Below, one piece after another: positions 8,532-17,048 of a stretch of 64,000 nt of DNA (the stretch's first letter is position 1; each line of letters opens with the position of its first letter). The notes below the pieces were generated by a model that was given only the letters and a program-made list of their open reading frames with translations, had not been told where the DNA came from and searched no databases. Source of the stretch: Marichromatium gracile (GTDB lineage: Bacteria > Pseudomonadota > Gammaproteobacteria > Chromatiales > Chromatiaceae); NCBI RefSeq assembly GCF_004343155.1, contig NZ_SMDC01000001.1, positions 558,001 through 622,000 of the forward strand, in the 5' to 3' direction. The translations under genes and the position numbers were made by a program.

Positions 8532-9641
8532 GTGCCCATCGAGCTATTCTGGCTGCTCCTGCCGTGGAGCCTCGCGTTCATCTTTCTCGGTCGGTTGCGC
8601 GCCTGCCCGCCGCTGACGCGTCCGGTCGGTGGGGGCAAGGTGTCGGTGATCATCCCGGCGCGCAACGAGCAGTCGCGGTTGCCGCCGCTGCTCGCCTCGT
8701 TGCGCGCGCAGGACCACGACGACTACGAGGTCATCGTCGTCGACGACAACTCCACCGACGCGACCGCGGCGCTGGCGCGTGCCGCCGGAGCGAAGACCTT
8801 GTGTCTCGGCGAGTTGCCGCCCGGCTGGCTCGGCAAGCCCCATGCCTGCTGGGTCGGGGCGCAGGCGGCGAGCGGCGACCTGCTGGTCTTTCTCGACGCC
8901 GACACCGAGCTCGAACCCGCCGGACTGCGGCGCATCGCCGCCACCCATGCCGCGCGTGGCGGGCTGGTCTCGGTGCAGCCCTATCACCGCATGGTCGCGA
9001 CCTACGAGCGGCTGTCGTCGATCTTCTTCGTCATCATGATGGCGAGCATCCGCTCCTTCACCCTGGCCGGCGACGCGCTGCGCGCCAACGGCAGCTTCGG
9101 TCCCTGCATGGTGTGCTCGCGCGCGGATTATTTCCGCACCGGCGGGCATCGTCTGGTGCGCGCCGAGATCGTCGACGATGTGGCGCTGGCGCGCGAGATG
9201 GCGCGACGCGGCGTGCCGACCTCGAACTTCATCGGCGCCGGCACCATCGCCTTTCGCATGTATCCCGACGGGGTGCGCGATCTCGCCGACGGCTGGACCA
9301 AGAACCTCGCGCGCGGGGCGATGACCACCGGTCCGCTGATGCTGCTGATGACCACCTACTGGATCTATGGCGCGGTGGCCGCCGTCGACGCCTCGCTGGG
9401 CTGGGCGAGCCAGGGGCTGTCGACCTGGGTGGTCGCGGGGCTGATCGCCTACGCGGCCTATGTCGCGCAGCTGTGGTGGCTGTTGCGCCGGCTCGGCAAC
9501 TTCGGGCTGGCCACGGCGCTCACCTATCCGGTCTCACTGGCCTTCTTCGTCGCGGTCTTCTTCCGCTCGCTCTATCGCACCCTGGTGTGCAACAGCGTGC
9601 GCTGGAAGGGGCGCTCGATCGCGGTGCGCACGCCGGGCTAG
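8532..9641 (+). CDS. Membrane-anchored glycosyltransferase family 2 (CrtQ-like)
   Basis: About 369 residues from a GTG start at 8532. Layout: one N-terminal membrane helix (IELFWLLLPWSLAFIFLG), a GT-A domain with VSVIIPARNEQSRLPPLL, DDNSTDATAAL and the metal-binding LVFLDADTELEP, an acceptor segment with IVDDVALAREMARRG (ED-like), and RMYPDGVRDLADGWTKN before two or three C-terminal membrane helices. The late WTKN-A-GA pattern resembles glycosyl-diaponeurosporenoate-type GT2 enzymes of carotenoid or lipid glycosylation. That fits the convergent neighbour, which is CrtO-like. Its final 108 bp overlap that neighbour on the opposite strand. GT2 is certain; the lipid or carotenoid acceptor is inferred. 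Confidence 0.85.
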   Translation: MPIELFWLLLPWSLAFIFLGRLRACPPLTRPVGGGKVSVIIPARNEQSRLPPLLASLRAQDHDDYEVIVVDDNSTDATAALARAAGAKTLCLGELPPGWLGKPHACWVGAQAASGDLLVFLDADTELEPAGLRRIAATHAARGGLVSVQPYHRMVATYERLSSIFFVIMMASIRSFTLAGDALRANGSFGPCMVCSRADYFRTGGHRLVRAEIVDDVALAREMARRGVPTSNFIGAGTIAFRMYPDGVRDLADGWTKNLARGAMTTGPLMLLMTTYWIYGAVAAVDASLGWASQGLSTWVVAGLIAYAAYVAQLWWLLRRLGNFGLATALTYPVSLAFFVAVFFRSLYRTLVCNSVRWKGRSIAVRTPG

Positions 9642-10091
9642 GAGCGCGATCGCGCGCAGCAGCCGCGCGCGGTTGTAGCGCTGCACCAGGATGCAGGGGG
9701 CGTTGACCAGCGCACCATAGATCAGCATCGCCACGCCGACCGGCCAGGGGGTCCAGACGAAGAAGCTCAGCGCCATCGCCCAGGTCAGCCAGTGCGAGAC
9801 CTCGGCGCGCGTGGTCTCGCGCACGAAGCGGTGCAGATAGGCGAGATCCTGACCCCGCAGGTTGCGCTTGGAGAAGCCGCCGGCATAGAAGGCCCCGGCC
9901 TCGGGCAGATGATCCTTCCACGTCTGGATGCCGAGCCGCTGATAGAGCCGACCGTCCAGCTCCCAGCGATAGCTGCGACCGAGCAGCGGCAGCCCGGCGA
10001 GCAGGCGCTCGGGCAGGCGATGCGCCAGATAGCCCGCGCCGAAGTGGATCGACAGCCAGATCAGGGCATAGAGCGCGACGGTCGTCAGCAC
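9534..10091 (-). CDS. CrtO-like glycosyl-carotenoid/lipid acyltransferase
   Basis: A 185-residue integral membrane protein with helices at about residues 1-25 and 105-135. It contains RSYRWELDGRLYQRLGIQTW, a WKDHLPEAGAFYAGGFSK motif and the C-terminal NAPCILVQRYNRARL signature characteristic of CrtO-type acyltransferases, which acylate glycosylated carotenoid acids. The last roughly 40 residues run antisense through the 3' end of the GT2 gene and are charged and low-complexity, so the functional domain probably ends near the QRYNR motif. Start is GTG 10091. Pairing with a CrtQ-like GT2 suggests a two-step glycosylation-acylation of a membrane isoprenoid or lipid. This is inference from family and position. 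Confidence 0.75.
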   Translation of the reverse strand: MLTTVALYALIWLSIHFGAGYLAHRLPERLLAGLPLLGRSYRWELDGRLYQRLGIQTWKDHLPEAGAFYAGGFSKRNLRGQDLAYLHRFVRETTRAEVSHWLTWAMALSFFVWTPWPVGVAMLIYGALVNAPCILVQRYNRARLLRAIALLARRAHRDRAPLPAHAVAHQGAIERAEEDRDEEGQ

Positions 10092-10259
10092 GGCGGGGAG
10101 TCTCGCGGTAGTGGGGGAGGGGCGGCATCTTAGAGGCGTTCGGCGAGCGCGACCAGCCTTGAACCCAGGACGCGCGGCCCTCAGAGAGCACGGGTCGGCG
10201 CGCGCTGGCCGCTCTCCATGCCGGGCGCGAGGGCGCCATCACACGAGGAGGTATCGATT

Positions 10260-10910
10260 ATGCGGGTTCAACCCCTTTTGCTGGTCGTCGTCACCGGGCT
10301 GTGGGCGCTCCCGGCCACCGCCGACTGGACCGACGCGCGCTGCGAGATCTACCCCAAGGGTGAGGACCGTGCCGAGCAGACGCTCCCCTGTACCTTCAGC
10401 CAGCGCCAGGGCTATGTAACCATCACCCGCGAGGACGGCGTGGTGCACGAGCTGGCGCCGAGCGGTGAGGCGGTGGGCAACTTCCGCGATCAGGTGGGCC
10501 GCGCGGTCTATCGTCAGAGCGGGCTCGGCGATCAGGGGCTGATCTTCCGCTTCCCCGACGAGAGCCTCTATGTCTACTGGGATCGCGGCCCGACGACGAC
10601 CGCCGCGGACAACCCGACCTGGCCCTTCTCCACCGCCGACTACGACGCCACCACGCTGCTGCGCTGTCGCGCCCTCACCGCCGAGGCGTTCGGCCAATGC
10701 CCGGCCGGCATCCTGCGCATGGACGAGGGCCAGGCCTCGATCGTGGTGCAGAGCCCAGCCGGTGAGCAGTTCACCATCAACTTCATGACCGGCTACGTCA
10801 ACGCCACCAACCGCAGCGTCGAGGCCTCGCGCGATGGTGATACCTGGACCGTCGTCATCGACGGCCAGGAGGTCTATGAGGTGCCACTCGCCGCGATCGA
10901 GGGAGGCTGA
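10260..10910 (+). CDS. Exported protein of unknown function
   Basis: A 216-residue protein with a clear signal peptide (MRVQPLLLVVVTGLWALPATA). The start is fixed by a strong GAGGAGG ribosome-binding site ahead of ATG 10260. The mature part is polar, with two N-terminal cysteines (RCEIYPKG and LPCTFSQRQG) that could form a disulfide, and beta-rich repeats such as GYVTITREDGVVHEL. It is not a family I recognise. It is followed after 4 bp by a second exported protein with its own GGGAGG site, so the two are probably co-transcribed and act together in the periplasm or outer envelope. Confidence 0.7.
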   Translation: MRVQPLLLVVVTGLWALPATADWTDARCEIYPKGEDRAEQTLPCTFSQRQGYVTITREDGVVHELAPSGEAVGNFRDQVGRAVYRQSGLGDQGLIFRFPDESLYVYWDRGPTTTAADNPTWPFSTADYDATTLLRCRALTAEAFGQCPAGILRMDEGQASIVVQSPAGEQFTINFMTGYVNATNRSVEASRDGDTWTVVIDGQEVYEVPLAAIEGG

Positions 10911-10914
10911 GGCG

Positions 10915-11850
10915 ATGAGATATCCGACCATTCTGCTGATCGCGCTGCTGTGCGGCGTCAGCTCGCTGGCGCTGGCCGAGTCCTCGCTCCTGGCGGGGAC
11001 GGCCTGGAGGCTGGTCGAGATCCAGTCGATGGACGATCAGGTCTATGTCCCCGAGGAGGGCGCCGAGTACAGTCTCGAACTGCGCGATGACGGCATGGTG
11101 GCCATCCGCGCCGACTGCCAGCTCGGTACCGGCACCTGGGCGTCGGACGCGCCCGGTCAGCTGCGCTTCGGCGCCATCGCGACGACCCGGGCGCTGTGCC
11201 CGCCAGGCTCCCTGTCCGGGCGCTATCTGGCGCAGTTCCAGTGGGTGCGGAGCTATGTCATCGAGGGCGGACACCTCTTCCTCGCCACCATGGCCGACGG
11301 TTCCATCATCGAGCTGGCGCCGGTCGAGCCCCCGCCACCGGTCGCGACCCTCTTCGGCGAGTCGCTGCGCGACGTCGATGCCACGCAGCTCCAGGAGATC
11401 ATCCTCGGGCGCCTGTTCGAGCACTATGCCGACGAGCAGGGTATCGTCGCCGAGCCAGACGAGATCGCCGCCCTGCTCGAACGGCTGCGCGCCGGTCGGG
11501 CGGCGGCGGGACTGGATGCCGAGACCACGTTGAGCCCGGACGCGCGCGAACAACTGGCGGTCATGCAGCGCGACATGGCCCGCGCGCTGATCCGTCACTG
11601 GAAGGTCAACCGTGCACTCCACCAAGAGTACGGCGGGCGCATCATCCATCAACAGCTCGGCCCGGAACCGCTCGATGCCTATCGCGCCTTCCTCGACGCG
11701 CAACAGACCGCGGGCGCCTTCAGCATCCACGACCCCGCCCTGGCCGAGGCGTTCTGGCGCTACTTCACCGATGAGTCGATCCACGACTTCATGGACCCGG
11801 GCAGCGACGACGAGACGCAGGCGTTCGCCGTCCCGCCCTGGGGGCGTTGA
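10915..11850 (+). CDS. Exported META-domain (HslJ-like) protein with helical C-terminal region
   Basis: A 311-residue exported protein with signal peptide MRYPTILLIALLCGVSSLALA. Residues about 22-140 form a META/HslJ-like beta domain: TAWRLVEIQSMDDQ, then RADCQLGTGTW, which matches the family DCN-x-x-x-G-x-Y position, and an ATTRALCPPG strand. A proline linker follows. The C-terminal half is alpha-helical and charged (LFEHYADEQGIVAEPDEIAAL, FLDAQQTAGAF) and loosely recalls the SurA/PpiC N-terminal chaperone helices; that comparison is weak. ATG 10915 lies directly after the previous stop with GGGAGG upstream. META domains occur in envelope stress and protein-secretion proteins; the actual role here is unknown. 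Confidence 0.7.
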   Translation: MRYPTILLIALLCGVSSLALAESSLLAGTAWRLVEIQSMDDQVYVPEEGAEYSLELRDDGMVAIRADCQLGTGTWASDAPGQLRFGAIATTRALCPPGSLSGRYLAQFQWVRSYVIEGGHLFLATMADGSIIELAPVEPPPPVATLFGESLRDVDATQLQEIILGRLFEHYADEQGIVAEPDEIAALLERLRAGRAAAGLDAETTLSPDAREQLAVMQRDMARALIRHWKVNRALHQEYGGRIIHQQLGPEPLDAYRAFLDAQQTAGAFSIHDPALAEAFWRYFTDESIHDFMDPGSDDETQAFAVPPWGR

Positions 11851-11976
11851 GCCGGTGTGCGCTGATCGGTGAAGGCATGGCAAGGCGCGACAGGGCGTCG
11901 TGATGTCCACCAGAACGGCGCCGAGCCCTCGTGCGGTCTCCGATGCGCAGCACCTCGGGCAGGCGCTTGGCCGGCC

Positions 11977-13185
11977 TCAGGCCGCCAGCTCCCGCCCCGG
12001 ACCGAACAGCGCCCTGGCCCGCCCGACACCCCGCAGATAACGACACTCCCGGCACGCCGCGAGCGCCGTCAGCCGCTCTGGCGCACCGATCGCGGTACCA
12101 AACCCCTTGAGCAGGAAACCCGCGTGCTCGACGAAGCGCTCCGGCGCAATGCCGAGTCGGGTGAGGATGTCGGGCAGCTCCGCCGGGATCGCCCCGCGCT
12201 TGCGTGGATGCAGGGCGCGACCGAGCGAGTCGACCAGGGTCAGATAGTCGTCGAAGGTGAAGGGGATCGACGCGGGGATCTCGGCGGGGTTGCCGAAGGG
12301 CAGTAGTGGGGCAGGGGGAAGGCGGTCGAGCGCGGTCTCCCAGAGATTGGTGCTACGGGCGTCCGGCGAGGTGTCGTTCTCGGGTTCGGGCGGTGTGGGT
12401 GCGTGACTGGCTGGTGTCTTGCGCTGGGGAATCGGTCGTTGCGAATCGGGAGAGACCTCTGGTGGTGTCTCCGGCCCGACATCCGGGCGGTACGCCACGT
12501 CGAGATGCAGCCCGGTCGCCGTACCCTCATCGCCCGCGCGCAAGGCCGCAATCCGTGCCGCAATCCCGGTATGTGCGCTCTCCTCCGGCGTCTCCGCGAT
12601 CCCCGCCCGAATCGGGTTGAGATCGACATAGGCCATCACCGCCAACAGCGCCGTCTCGTCGAGGATCGCCTGCGAGCGAAAGCGTCCCTCCCAGAACCGT
12701 CCCCGCACCCCATCCTCCCGATTCGCCGCCCGCGCGATCGACTCGTTCAGTATCCGCATGAACCAGGAGAGATCCGCCAGCCGCGCCCGGTAGGTCGCGA
12801 CCAAGCCAGCGACCACCTCCAGCTCCGCCTCGGTCATGCCCGCCCGCGTCGCAGGCGACAGGAACCGCTCCACCACCACAGGCCCCCGGAACAGACACCG
12901 CCAGCGCCGCAGCACCTCGGTCTCCGACCACCCCGCCGCCCGATCGGCATCGACCCTCACCACCAGATGTACGTGATTGCTCATCACCGCATAAGCCGCG
13001 ACATCGATCGCGAACACCCCCGCAAGCTGGCGCAGCCGCAACTCCACCCACCCGCGCCGATGCTCGAAGCTCCGTCCGCTCAACCGATCAAAGCCACAGA
13101 GATACGCCCGGCGCACGCAGCGCGTGACGACGTGATACCAGGGCGTATCGGACAAGGAGACGAGCACGGCGCGGGGACGAGTCAT
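11977..13185 (-). CDS. RAYT-type HUH transposase (Y1_Tnp family)
   Basis: A 402-residue REP-associated tyrosine transposase-like protein, a single-strand endonuclease related to the IS200/IS605 Y1 transposases. The metal-binding HUH motif is AVMSNHVHLVVRV. The catalytic-helix region is FMRILNESIARAANREDG, followed by RGRFWEGRFRSQAILDE and the family's MAYVDLNPIRAGIAETPE. The C-terminal 130 residues are a variable, proline-rich tail. Just upstream of the start (13226-13290) there is a repeat, agcgcctt...gcgtcaa...tgggtgtcc, that recurs at 16316-16362. This is consistent with RAYT-associated short repeats. A 71-bp broken copy lies at 13325-13395. RAYTs are usually domesticated single-copy genes. 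Confidence 0.88.
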   Translation of the reverse strand: MTRPRAVLVSLSDTPWYHVVTRCVRRAYLCGFDRLSGRSFEHRRGWVELRLRQLAGVFAIDVAAYAVMSNHVHLVVRVDADRAAGWSETEVLRRWRCLFRGPVVVERFLSPATRAGMTEAELEVVAGLVATYRARLADLSWFMRILNESIARAANREDGVRGRFWEGRFRSQAILDETALLAVMAYVDLNPIRAGIAETPEESAHTGIAARIAALRAGDEGTATGLHLDVAYRPDVGPETPPEVSPDSQRPIPQRKTPASHAPTPPEPENDTSPDARSTNLWETALDRLPPAPLLPFGNPAEIPASIPFTFDDYLTLVDSLGRALHPRKRGAIPAELPDILTRLGIAPERFVEHAGFLLKGFGTAIGAPERLTALAACRECRYLRGVGRARALFGPGRELAA

Positions 13186-13324
13186 GGGGCATCTCCGCTG
13201 GAGGTGTTGGGTGAAGCGTAGGAGAGCGCCTTGCGAGCGTCAACGGTAAGTGGGTGTCCCTTTGCTTCGGGTGTCCCTTTGCTTCGAGTCGATTTAGGCG
13301 CTCTGGGTGTCCTTTTCTTATCCT

Positions 13325-13395
13325 CCGTCTCGTCGAGGATCGCCTGCGAGCGAAAGCGTCCCTCCCAGAACCGCCCGCGTACCCCGTCCTCCCGA
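13325..13395 (-). pseudogene. Fragment of a second RAYT transposase gene
   Basis: A 71-bp stretch almost identical to 12651-12721 of the intact transposase, encoding EDGVRGRFWEGRFRSQAILD on the minus strand. Its flanks do not match the transposase, so it is a decayed or partially copied duplicate lying about 140 bp upstream of the intact gene. Three tgggtgtcc(c)ttt motifs lie between the two. Confidence 0.8.
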
Positions 13396-13608
13396 CCTTT
13401 CTTACCACGGCCGGTGGCGATCATGAACATGATCGCCACCGGCATGGACCTGTTGGTCTCCCTGTGAATAACGCCTTTAACGTCTTACAAAAAGAACGAT
13501 ATAAATTTTTAAAATTCTCTCAAAGAACGCTAACATGGATGTGGCAGACATGAAAAACCGGTTTCCTAGCCACTGAAAACCATCCAGACACACGCCTGAG
13601 GCTTCATC

Positions 13609-13911
13609 ATGAAATCCATCCGTGTCGAGCGCGCCCTCAAAAAGCTGGGCGCCGACATCCGCGATGCACGACGGCGCCGGCGCATCAGCACCGAGCTGAT
13701 GGCCGAGCGCATGGGCGTTTCGCGCGGAACGCTCAACCGCCTTGAGGCTGGTAATCCAAACGTCGCAATCAGCGCCTGGGCCTCGGCCCTGATGATTCTC
13801 GGTAAGCTCGATGCGCTCGCGGAGCTGATCGACCGGACAAAAGACCCGCTCGGGCTGGATCTTCTTGAGGAGCAGTTGCCGCAGCGCATTCGCGGAGGCC
13901 GGGTGCGGTGA
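13609..13911 (+). CDS. hipB: HipB-like XRE-family antitoxin
   Basis: A 100-residue DNA-binding antitoxin. The helix-turn-helix spans about residues 10-65 (LGADIRDARRRRRIS, LMAERMGVSRGTLNRLEAG). The stop overlaps the start of the HipA-like gene as GTGA, so the two are translationally coupled, the standard order for this type II toxin-antitoxin pair. It would neutralise the kinase and repress the operon promoter, which must lie in the AT-richer 13446-13608 interval. Codon use and GC are lower than in the chromosomal neighbours and the pair lies between mobile remnants, consistent with horizontal acquisition. Confidence 0.88.
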   Translation: MKSIRVERALKKLGADIRDARRRRRISTELMAERMGVSRGTLNRLEAGNPNVAISAWASALMILGKLDALAELIDRTKDPLGLDLLEEQLPQRIRGGRVR

Positions 13912-15158
13912 GCACGTCCCTGGTTGTCACTTTGGATTGGCTGGGTGAGCGTCGGACGGTCGGCCAGCTCGATATCTTCACCAGCCAGCGGGGAACCGAG
14001 CGCTATCAGTTCACCTATGATCGAGACTGGTGCCGGGCGGGCTTCGCCATCGATCCCGACTTGGATCTCTTGCCAGGGATGCCCTTTCAGGCGAGCAAGC
14101 TGTGGGGCGCTTTCCAGGACATCGCCCCCGATCGCTGGGGGCGACTCGTCCAGGATCGGGTTCTCGACCGCTACCTGAACGAAAGCGATTACCTCCTGGG
14201 GGTCTCCGATCACATGCGGATGGGTGCCTTGCGATTGAGTCTCGCGGAGACTCCTGGAGAATTTCTGGCCCTAACCACAGACGTTCCAAAGCTGGTCCAT
14301 CTACGAGCCCTGGAAGCCGCGATCGAGCGCCTGGAGCAAGGCGTACAGACCGATACCGACCTCGCGCTCCTCGCCCAGCCGGGCTCATCCCTCGGCGGCG
14401 CCCATCCCAAGGCGGCGATCGAGGACAAGGGAAAGCTCTATATCGCCAAATTTCAATCCCGGCTCGATACCGAGCGGGTAGGGGCCTGGGAGGCGACTGT
14501 GCTGGATCTCGCGGGAGCAGCGGGCCTGCGCGTGGCGAAGCATCGATTGCTCAACGCGAACGGTGAGCGACCTGTGCTGTTGGTGGAACGGTTTGATCGA
14601 CAACAAGGAGGAAGGGTTCCTTTCGCCTCGGCCATGACCCTGGCCGCGCGAGACGAGCAGAGTGCGGACGCGGCAAGCTATCTGGAGCTGGCTGATGTCA
14701 TCAAGGCGACCTCGGCCCAACCCAAGCTCGATCAGGTTGAACTGTGGCGACGCATGACCTTCAACGCTCTGTGCGGCAACACCGACGATCATCTGCGTAA
14801 TCACGGCTTCCTTCGCGAGCCCCAAGGCTGGCGGCTCTCACCGGCTTATGACCTCAACCCCGACCGCCATGCCCTTGACCGGCGCCGCCATGCCCTATCC
14901 TTCGATGGCGAGCAACGGCGACCTTCCCTTCAGTTGTGCCTTGATCTGGCGGACTACTTCGGGGTAGACGAGACCATCCAGGCGCATGCCTTGGGCGCTC
15001 TGGGCAAGGCCCTAACGTCTTGGCAAGATCTGGCCAAACATAACGGGCTACGGGGAGAGGAGATCAAACGGATGAGCGGAGCTTTTGAGCATGCGGATAC
15101 TGAGCGGCTCCAGGCACTGACGGTCGCGAGCCGCCAGAAGCGCTCACGCGGGCGCTAG
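13908..15158 (+). CDS. hipA: HipA-like serine/threonine kinase toxin
   Basis: A 416-residue kinase toxin. HipA proteins phosphorylate an aminoacyl-tRNA synthetase (GltX in E. coli) and cause persistence. Visible features are a GSSLGGAHPKA ATP-side loop near residue 165, the ATP-lysine region KLYIAKFQS, the catalytic loop FNALCGNTDDHLRNHGF with the invariant Asp and Asn, and the metal-binding SPAYDLNPD. The start is GTG 13908, overlapping the antitoxin stop. All kinase residues I can check are intact, so it is probably functional. The 3' side runs into a glycosyltransferase fragment and an IS5-type element. Confidence 0.9.
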   Translation: MSTSLVVTLDWLGERRTVGQLDIFTSQRGTERYQFTYDRDWCRAGFAIDPDLDLLPGMPFQASKLWGAFQDIAPDRWGRLVQDRVLDRYLNESDYLLGVSDHMRMGALRLSLAETPGEFLALTTDVPKLVHLRALEAAIERLEQGVQTDTDLALLAQPGSSLGGAHPKAAIEDKGKLYIAKFQSRLDTERVGAWEATVLDLAGAAGLRVAKHRLLNANGERPVLLVERFDRQQGGRVPFASAMTLAARDEQSADAASYLELADVIKATSAQPKLDQVELWRRMTFNALCGNTDDHLRNHGFLREPQGWRLSPAYDLNPDRHALDRRRHALSFDGEQRRPSLQLCLDLADYFGVDETIQAHALGALGKALTSWQDLAKHNGLRGEEIKRMSGAFEHADTERLQALTVASRQKRSRGR

Positions 15159-15264
15159 TGAGGGGGTGTGGAAAGGTCCAAGGTGAGGTTCCCCCCGAAT
15201 TTCGGTAGTGCTCTGACAAATAGGTATTTGATTGAGCTTTTATATATCCTCCGCGCGTCGCTCT

Positions 15265-15335
15265 ATCCCCCCCAAATACCCCCCAACCGCCCGCTCAATC
15301 TCAAACCGCCCTGCCGCCTCCCGCAACACCGCCTT
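15265..15335 (-). pseudogene. 3'-end fragment of a duplicated GT4 gene, truncated by the IS element
   Basis: This 71-bp stretch matches 17517-17587, the 3' end of the glycosyltransferase gene at 17498-18610, with a single mismatch (ccct versus cccc). The identity stops exactly at the left inverted repeat of the adjacent IS5-like element. Nothing to the right of the element continues the gene. So a second copy of this gene end existed, and the element inserted into it or mediated loss of the rest. The remaining gap 15159-15264 shows nothing recognisable. Confidence 0.85.
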
Positions 15336-16255
15336 ACGTTTTGTACGAAAACCCTGCTTGTTACACTGACCTCGTTCTTGCAGGAGAAGAGGCCAGATGT
15401 CGAGACGTTACGAACTCCCAGAAGAGGCCTGGGAGCTGATTGCCGATCTGTTTTCCCGTCCGCAGCGTACCGGTCGCCCACGCCGGGATGACCGCCTGAT
15501 GCTCAACGGCATCTTCTGGGTGCTGTGCTCGGGTGCGGCGTGGCGCGACCTGCCTGAGTGCTTCGGTCCTTGGTCGACGGTCTACCAGCAATTTCGCGAC
15601 TGGCGTGACGACGGCACCTTCACCAAGGTCCTGGAGCGGTTGCACATCCGGCTACGTGAGGATGGGTTGATCGATCTGGAGACCTGGATGATCGACTCGA
15701 CCTCGATCCGTGCCACGCGCGCCGCCGCTGGCGGCGGAAAAAAGGGGGGGCGCAGGAGCCACTGAGCCATGCGCTCGGGCGCAGTCGCGGCGGCCTGACG
15801 ACCAAGATCCACCTGCTCTGCGATGCCAAGGGCGTTCCCTTGAGCTTTCTGCTCTCCCCAGGCCAGCACAGCGACATTCGCTATGCCCAACCGCTTCTCA
15901 ATCAGGTCCGCTTGCCCAGCGCTCATCGAGGTCGTCCGCGCACCCGTTGCCGCCAACTGCTCGCCGACAAGGGCTACGATGCCGACGACTTACGCCGCTA
16001 CTGCGATCGGCGCGGTATCCGTCCGGTGATCCCGCAGCGCCAGGGCGTGCGCAAGCCCAAGCCTGGTCGCCCTCGGGCACTCAACAAGCCCAGCTATCGC
16101 AAGCGCAACGTCATCGAGCGGCTGTTCGGCTGGCTCAAGTCCTGTCGACGCATCGCCACCCGTTACGACAAGTTGGCGACCAGCTTCTCGGCAATGTTCA
16201 CGCTTGCTTGTATCCGCAGATGCCTCAGGCATTACTTTTCGTACAAAACGTAAGG
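15332..16255 (+). mobile_element. IS5-family-like insertion sequence, complete
   Basis: About 924 bp bounded by 20-bp perfect terminal inverted repeats, ccttacgttttgtacgaaaa at 15332-15351 and its reverse complement at 16236-16255. The outermost bases (cctt/aagg) may be partly target sequence. It carries one transposase read from two overlapping frames. No direct target duplication is visible: the left flank is glycosyltransferase sequence and the right flank is unrelated, which suggests an adjacent deletion or recombination after insertion. Confidence 0.9.
15397..16253 (+). CDS. IS5-family DDE transposase, probable -1 programmed frameshift
   Basis: The first frame (15397-15765) encodes 122 residues beginning MSRRYELPEEAWELIADLF, with the DUF4096-like N-terminal domain and the first catalytic Asp in TWMIDSTSIRA. 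The second frame continues through GRSRGGLTTKIHLLCDAKG, LLADKGYDADDLRRY (second Asp) and NVIERLFGWLKSCRRIATRYD (Glu) to the stop at 16251-16253. The frames meet at a run of six A and seven G (15738-15750), a classic slippery site. A shift of -1 joins them exactly in the conserved domain, so the element is probably active rather than frameshifted by mutation. Confidence 0.88.
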
Positions 16256-16362
16256 ACGGATTTCTTTGAGGCTGAGGATGTGGTGGCAGTAGTCTTTTGG
16301 AAGGCATATGTTTTAGCGCCTTGGGAGCGTCAAAGATAAGTGCAACGGTAATTGGGTGTCCT

Positions 16363-16794
16363 TCAGTTTGCTCTTGCTTTAGTTTGCATTCCTAATTGGA
16401 ATTCAAAGCCAAGCGCGTTCAATGCTTGTTCGACACGATCAATCTTGGTTTTTCGCTTAATGCTCAAGATTCGCTGAACTTCCTGTTTGTGTGTCGACAT
16501 GCGTCGTGCTAATTCCGCCTTTGAAATGCCGGAGAGAATAAAGGCGTTCAGGAGCATGATTTGTGCTTGCAATCCGACCGGTAACTTGATTTCGACTTGT
16601 CCAGGTTCTGGCGCCGAGGGTGCTGGGATCTCTTTCAAGTCTTCAAAATAGAGGTCGAAGGTGCTTAGCAAACAATGCCACGCCATATCCAGCGCGCCTT
16701 CATAGCTGCTGTCTTCGGTCAGCGCCTCGGGAAAATCTGGAAAACTGACGAGCCATGATTCGCCAGTTTTTTCAATTTTTACTGGGTATTTCAT
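16363..16794 (-). CDS. HicB-family antitoxin-like protein, orphan
   Basis: A 143-residue protein. Residues 1-60 are a HicB-type partial RNase H fold (MKYPVKIEKTGESWLVSFPD, then FPEALTEDSSYEGALDMAW). The C-terminal half holds a helix-turn-helix (GISKAELARRMSTHKQEVQRI). Start ATG 16794 is at the conserved beginning of the HicB fold. A HicA mRNA-interferase would be expected beside it, but none is recognisable. The upstream 254 bp (16795-17048) has only a short coding-like stretch (QQEIRLVETETMRLRATKR) without a clear start, possibly a decayed partner. The gene is lower in GC than the chromosome. Confidence 0.75.
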   Translation of the reverse strand: MKYPVKIEKTGESWLVSFPDFPEALTEDSSYEGALDMAWHCLLSTFDLYFEDLKEIPAPSAPEPGQVEIKLPVGLQAQIMLLNAFILSGISKAELARRMSTHKQEVQRILSIKRKTKIDRVEQALNALGFEFQLGMQTKARAN

Positions 16795-17048
16795 ATCGCT
16801 CTTGGTAAAAAGGGTGCGCCTTTGCTTTTCCTCTGGTGCTGTCCTCAACCATCTGCTCAGTTCTTTTCGTCGCGCGAAGGCGCATTGTCTCGGTCTCCAC
16901 CAGACGGATTTCCTGTTGTGCTTGGTCAACTGCTTCCAGGCCCCAGGGGGTTCCAAATTCCTCTGCTTAATTCCATCAGTAAATAGACGCTGCAGCGTTA
17001 AAGCGCTCGAGAGTTCATCGAAAAATGGCTGAAGTTGCTCGGAATGAG

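Noticed and set aside
15738-15750. Transposase inactivated by a frameshift mutation
   Set aside because: The frames meet at A6G7, a recognised programmed slippage signal for IS5-group elements, and both halves retain catalytic residues.
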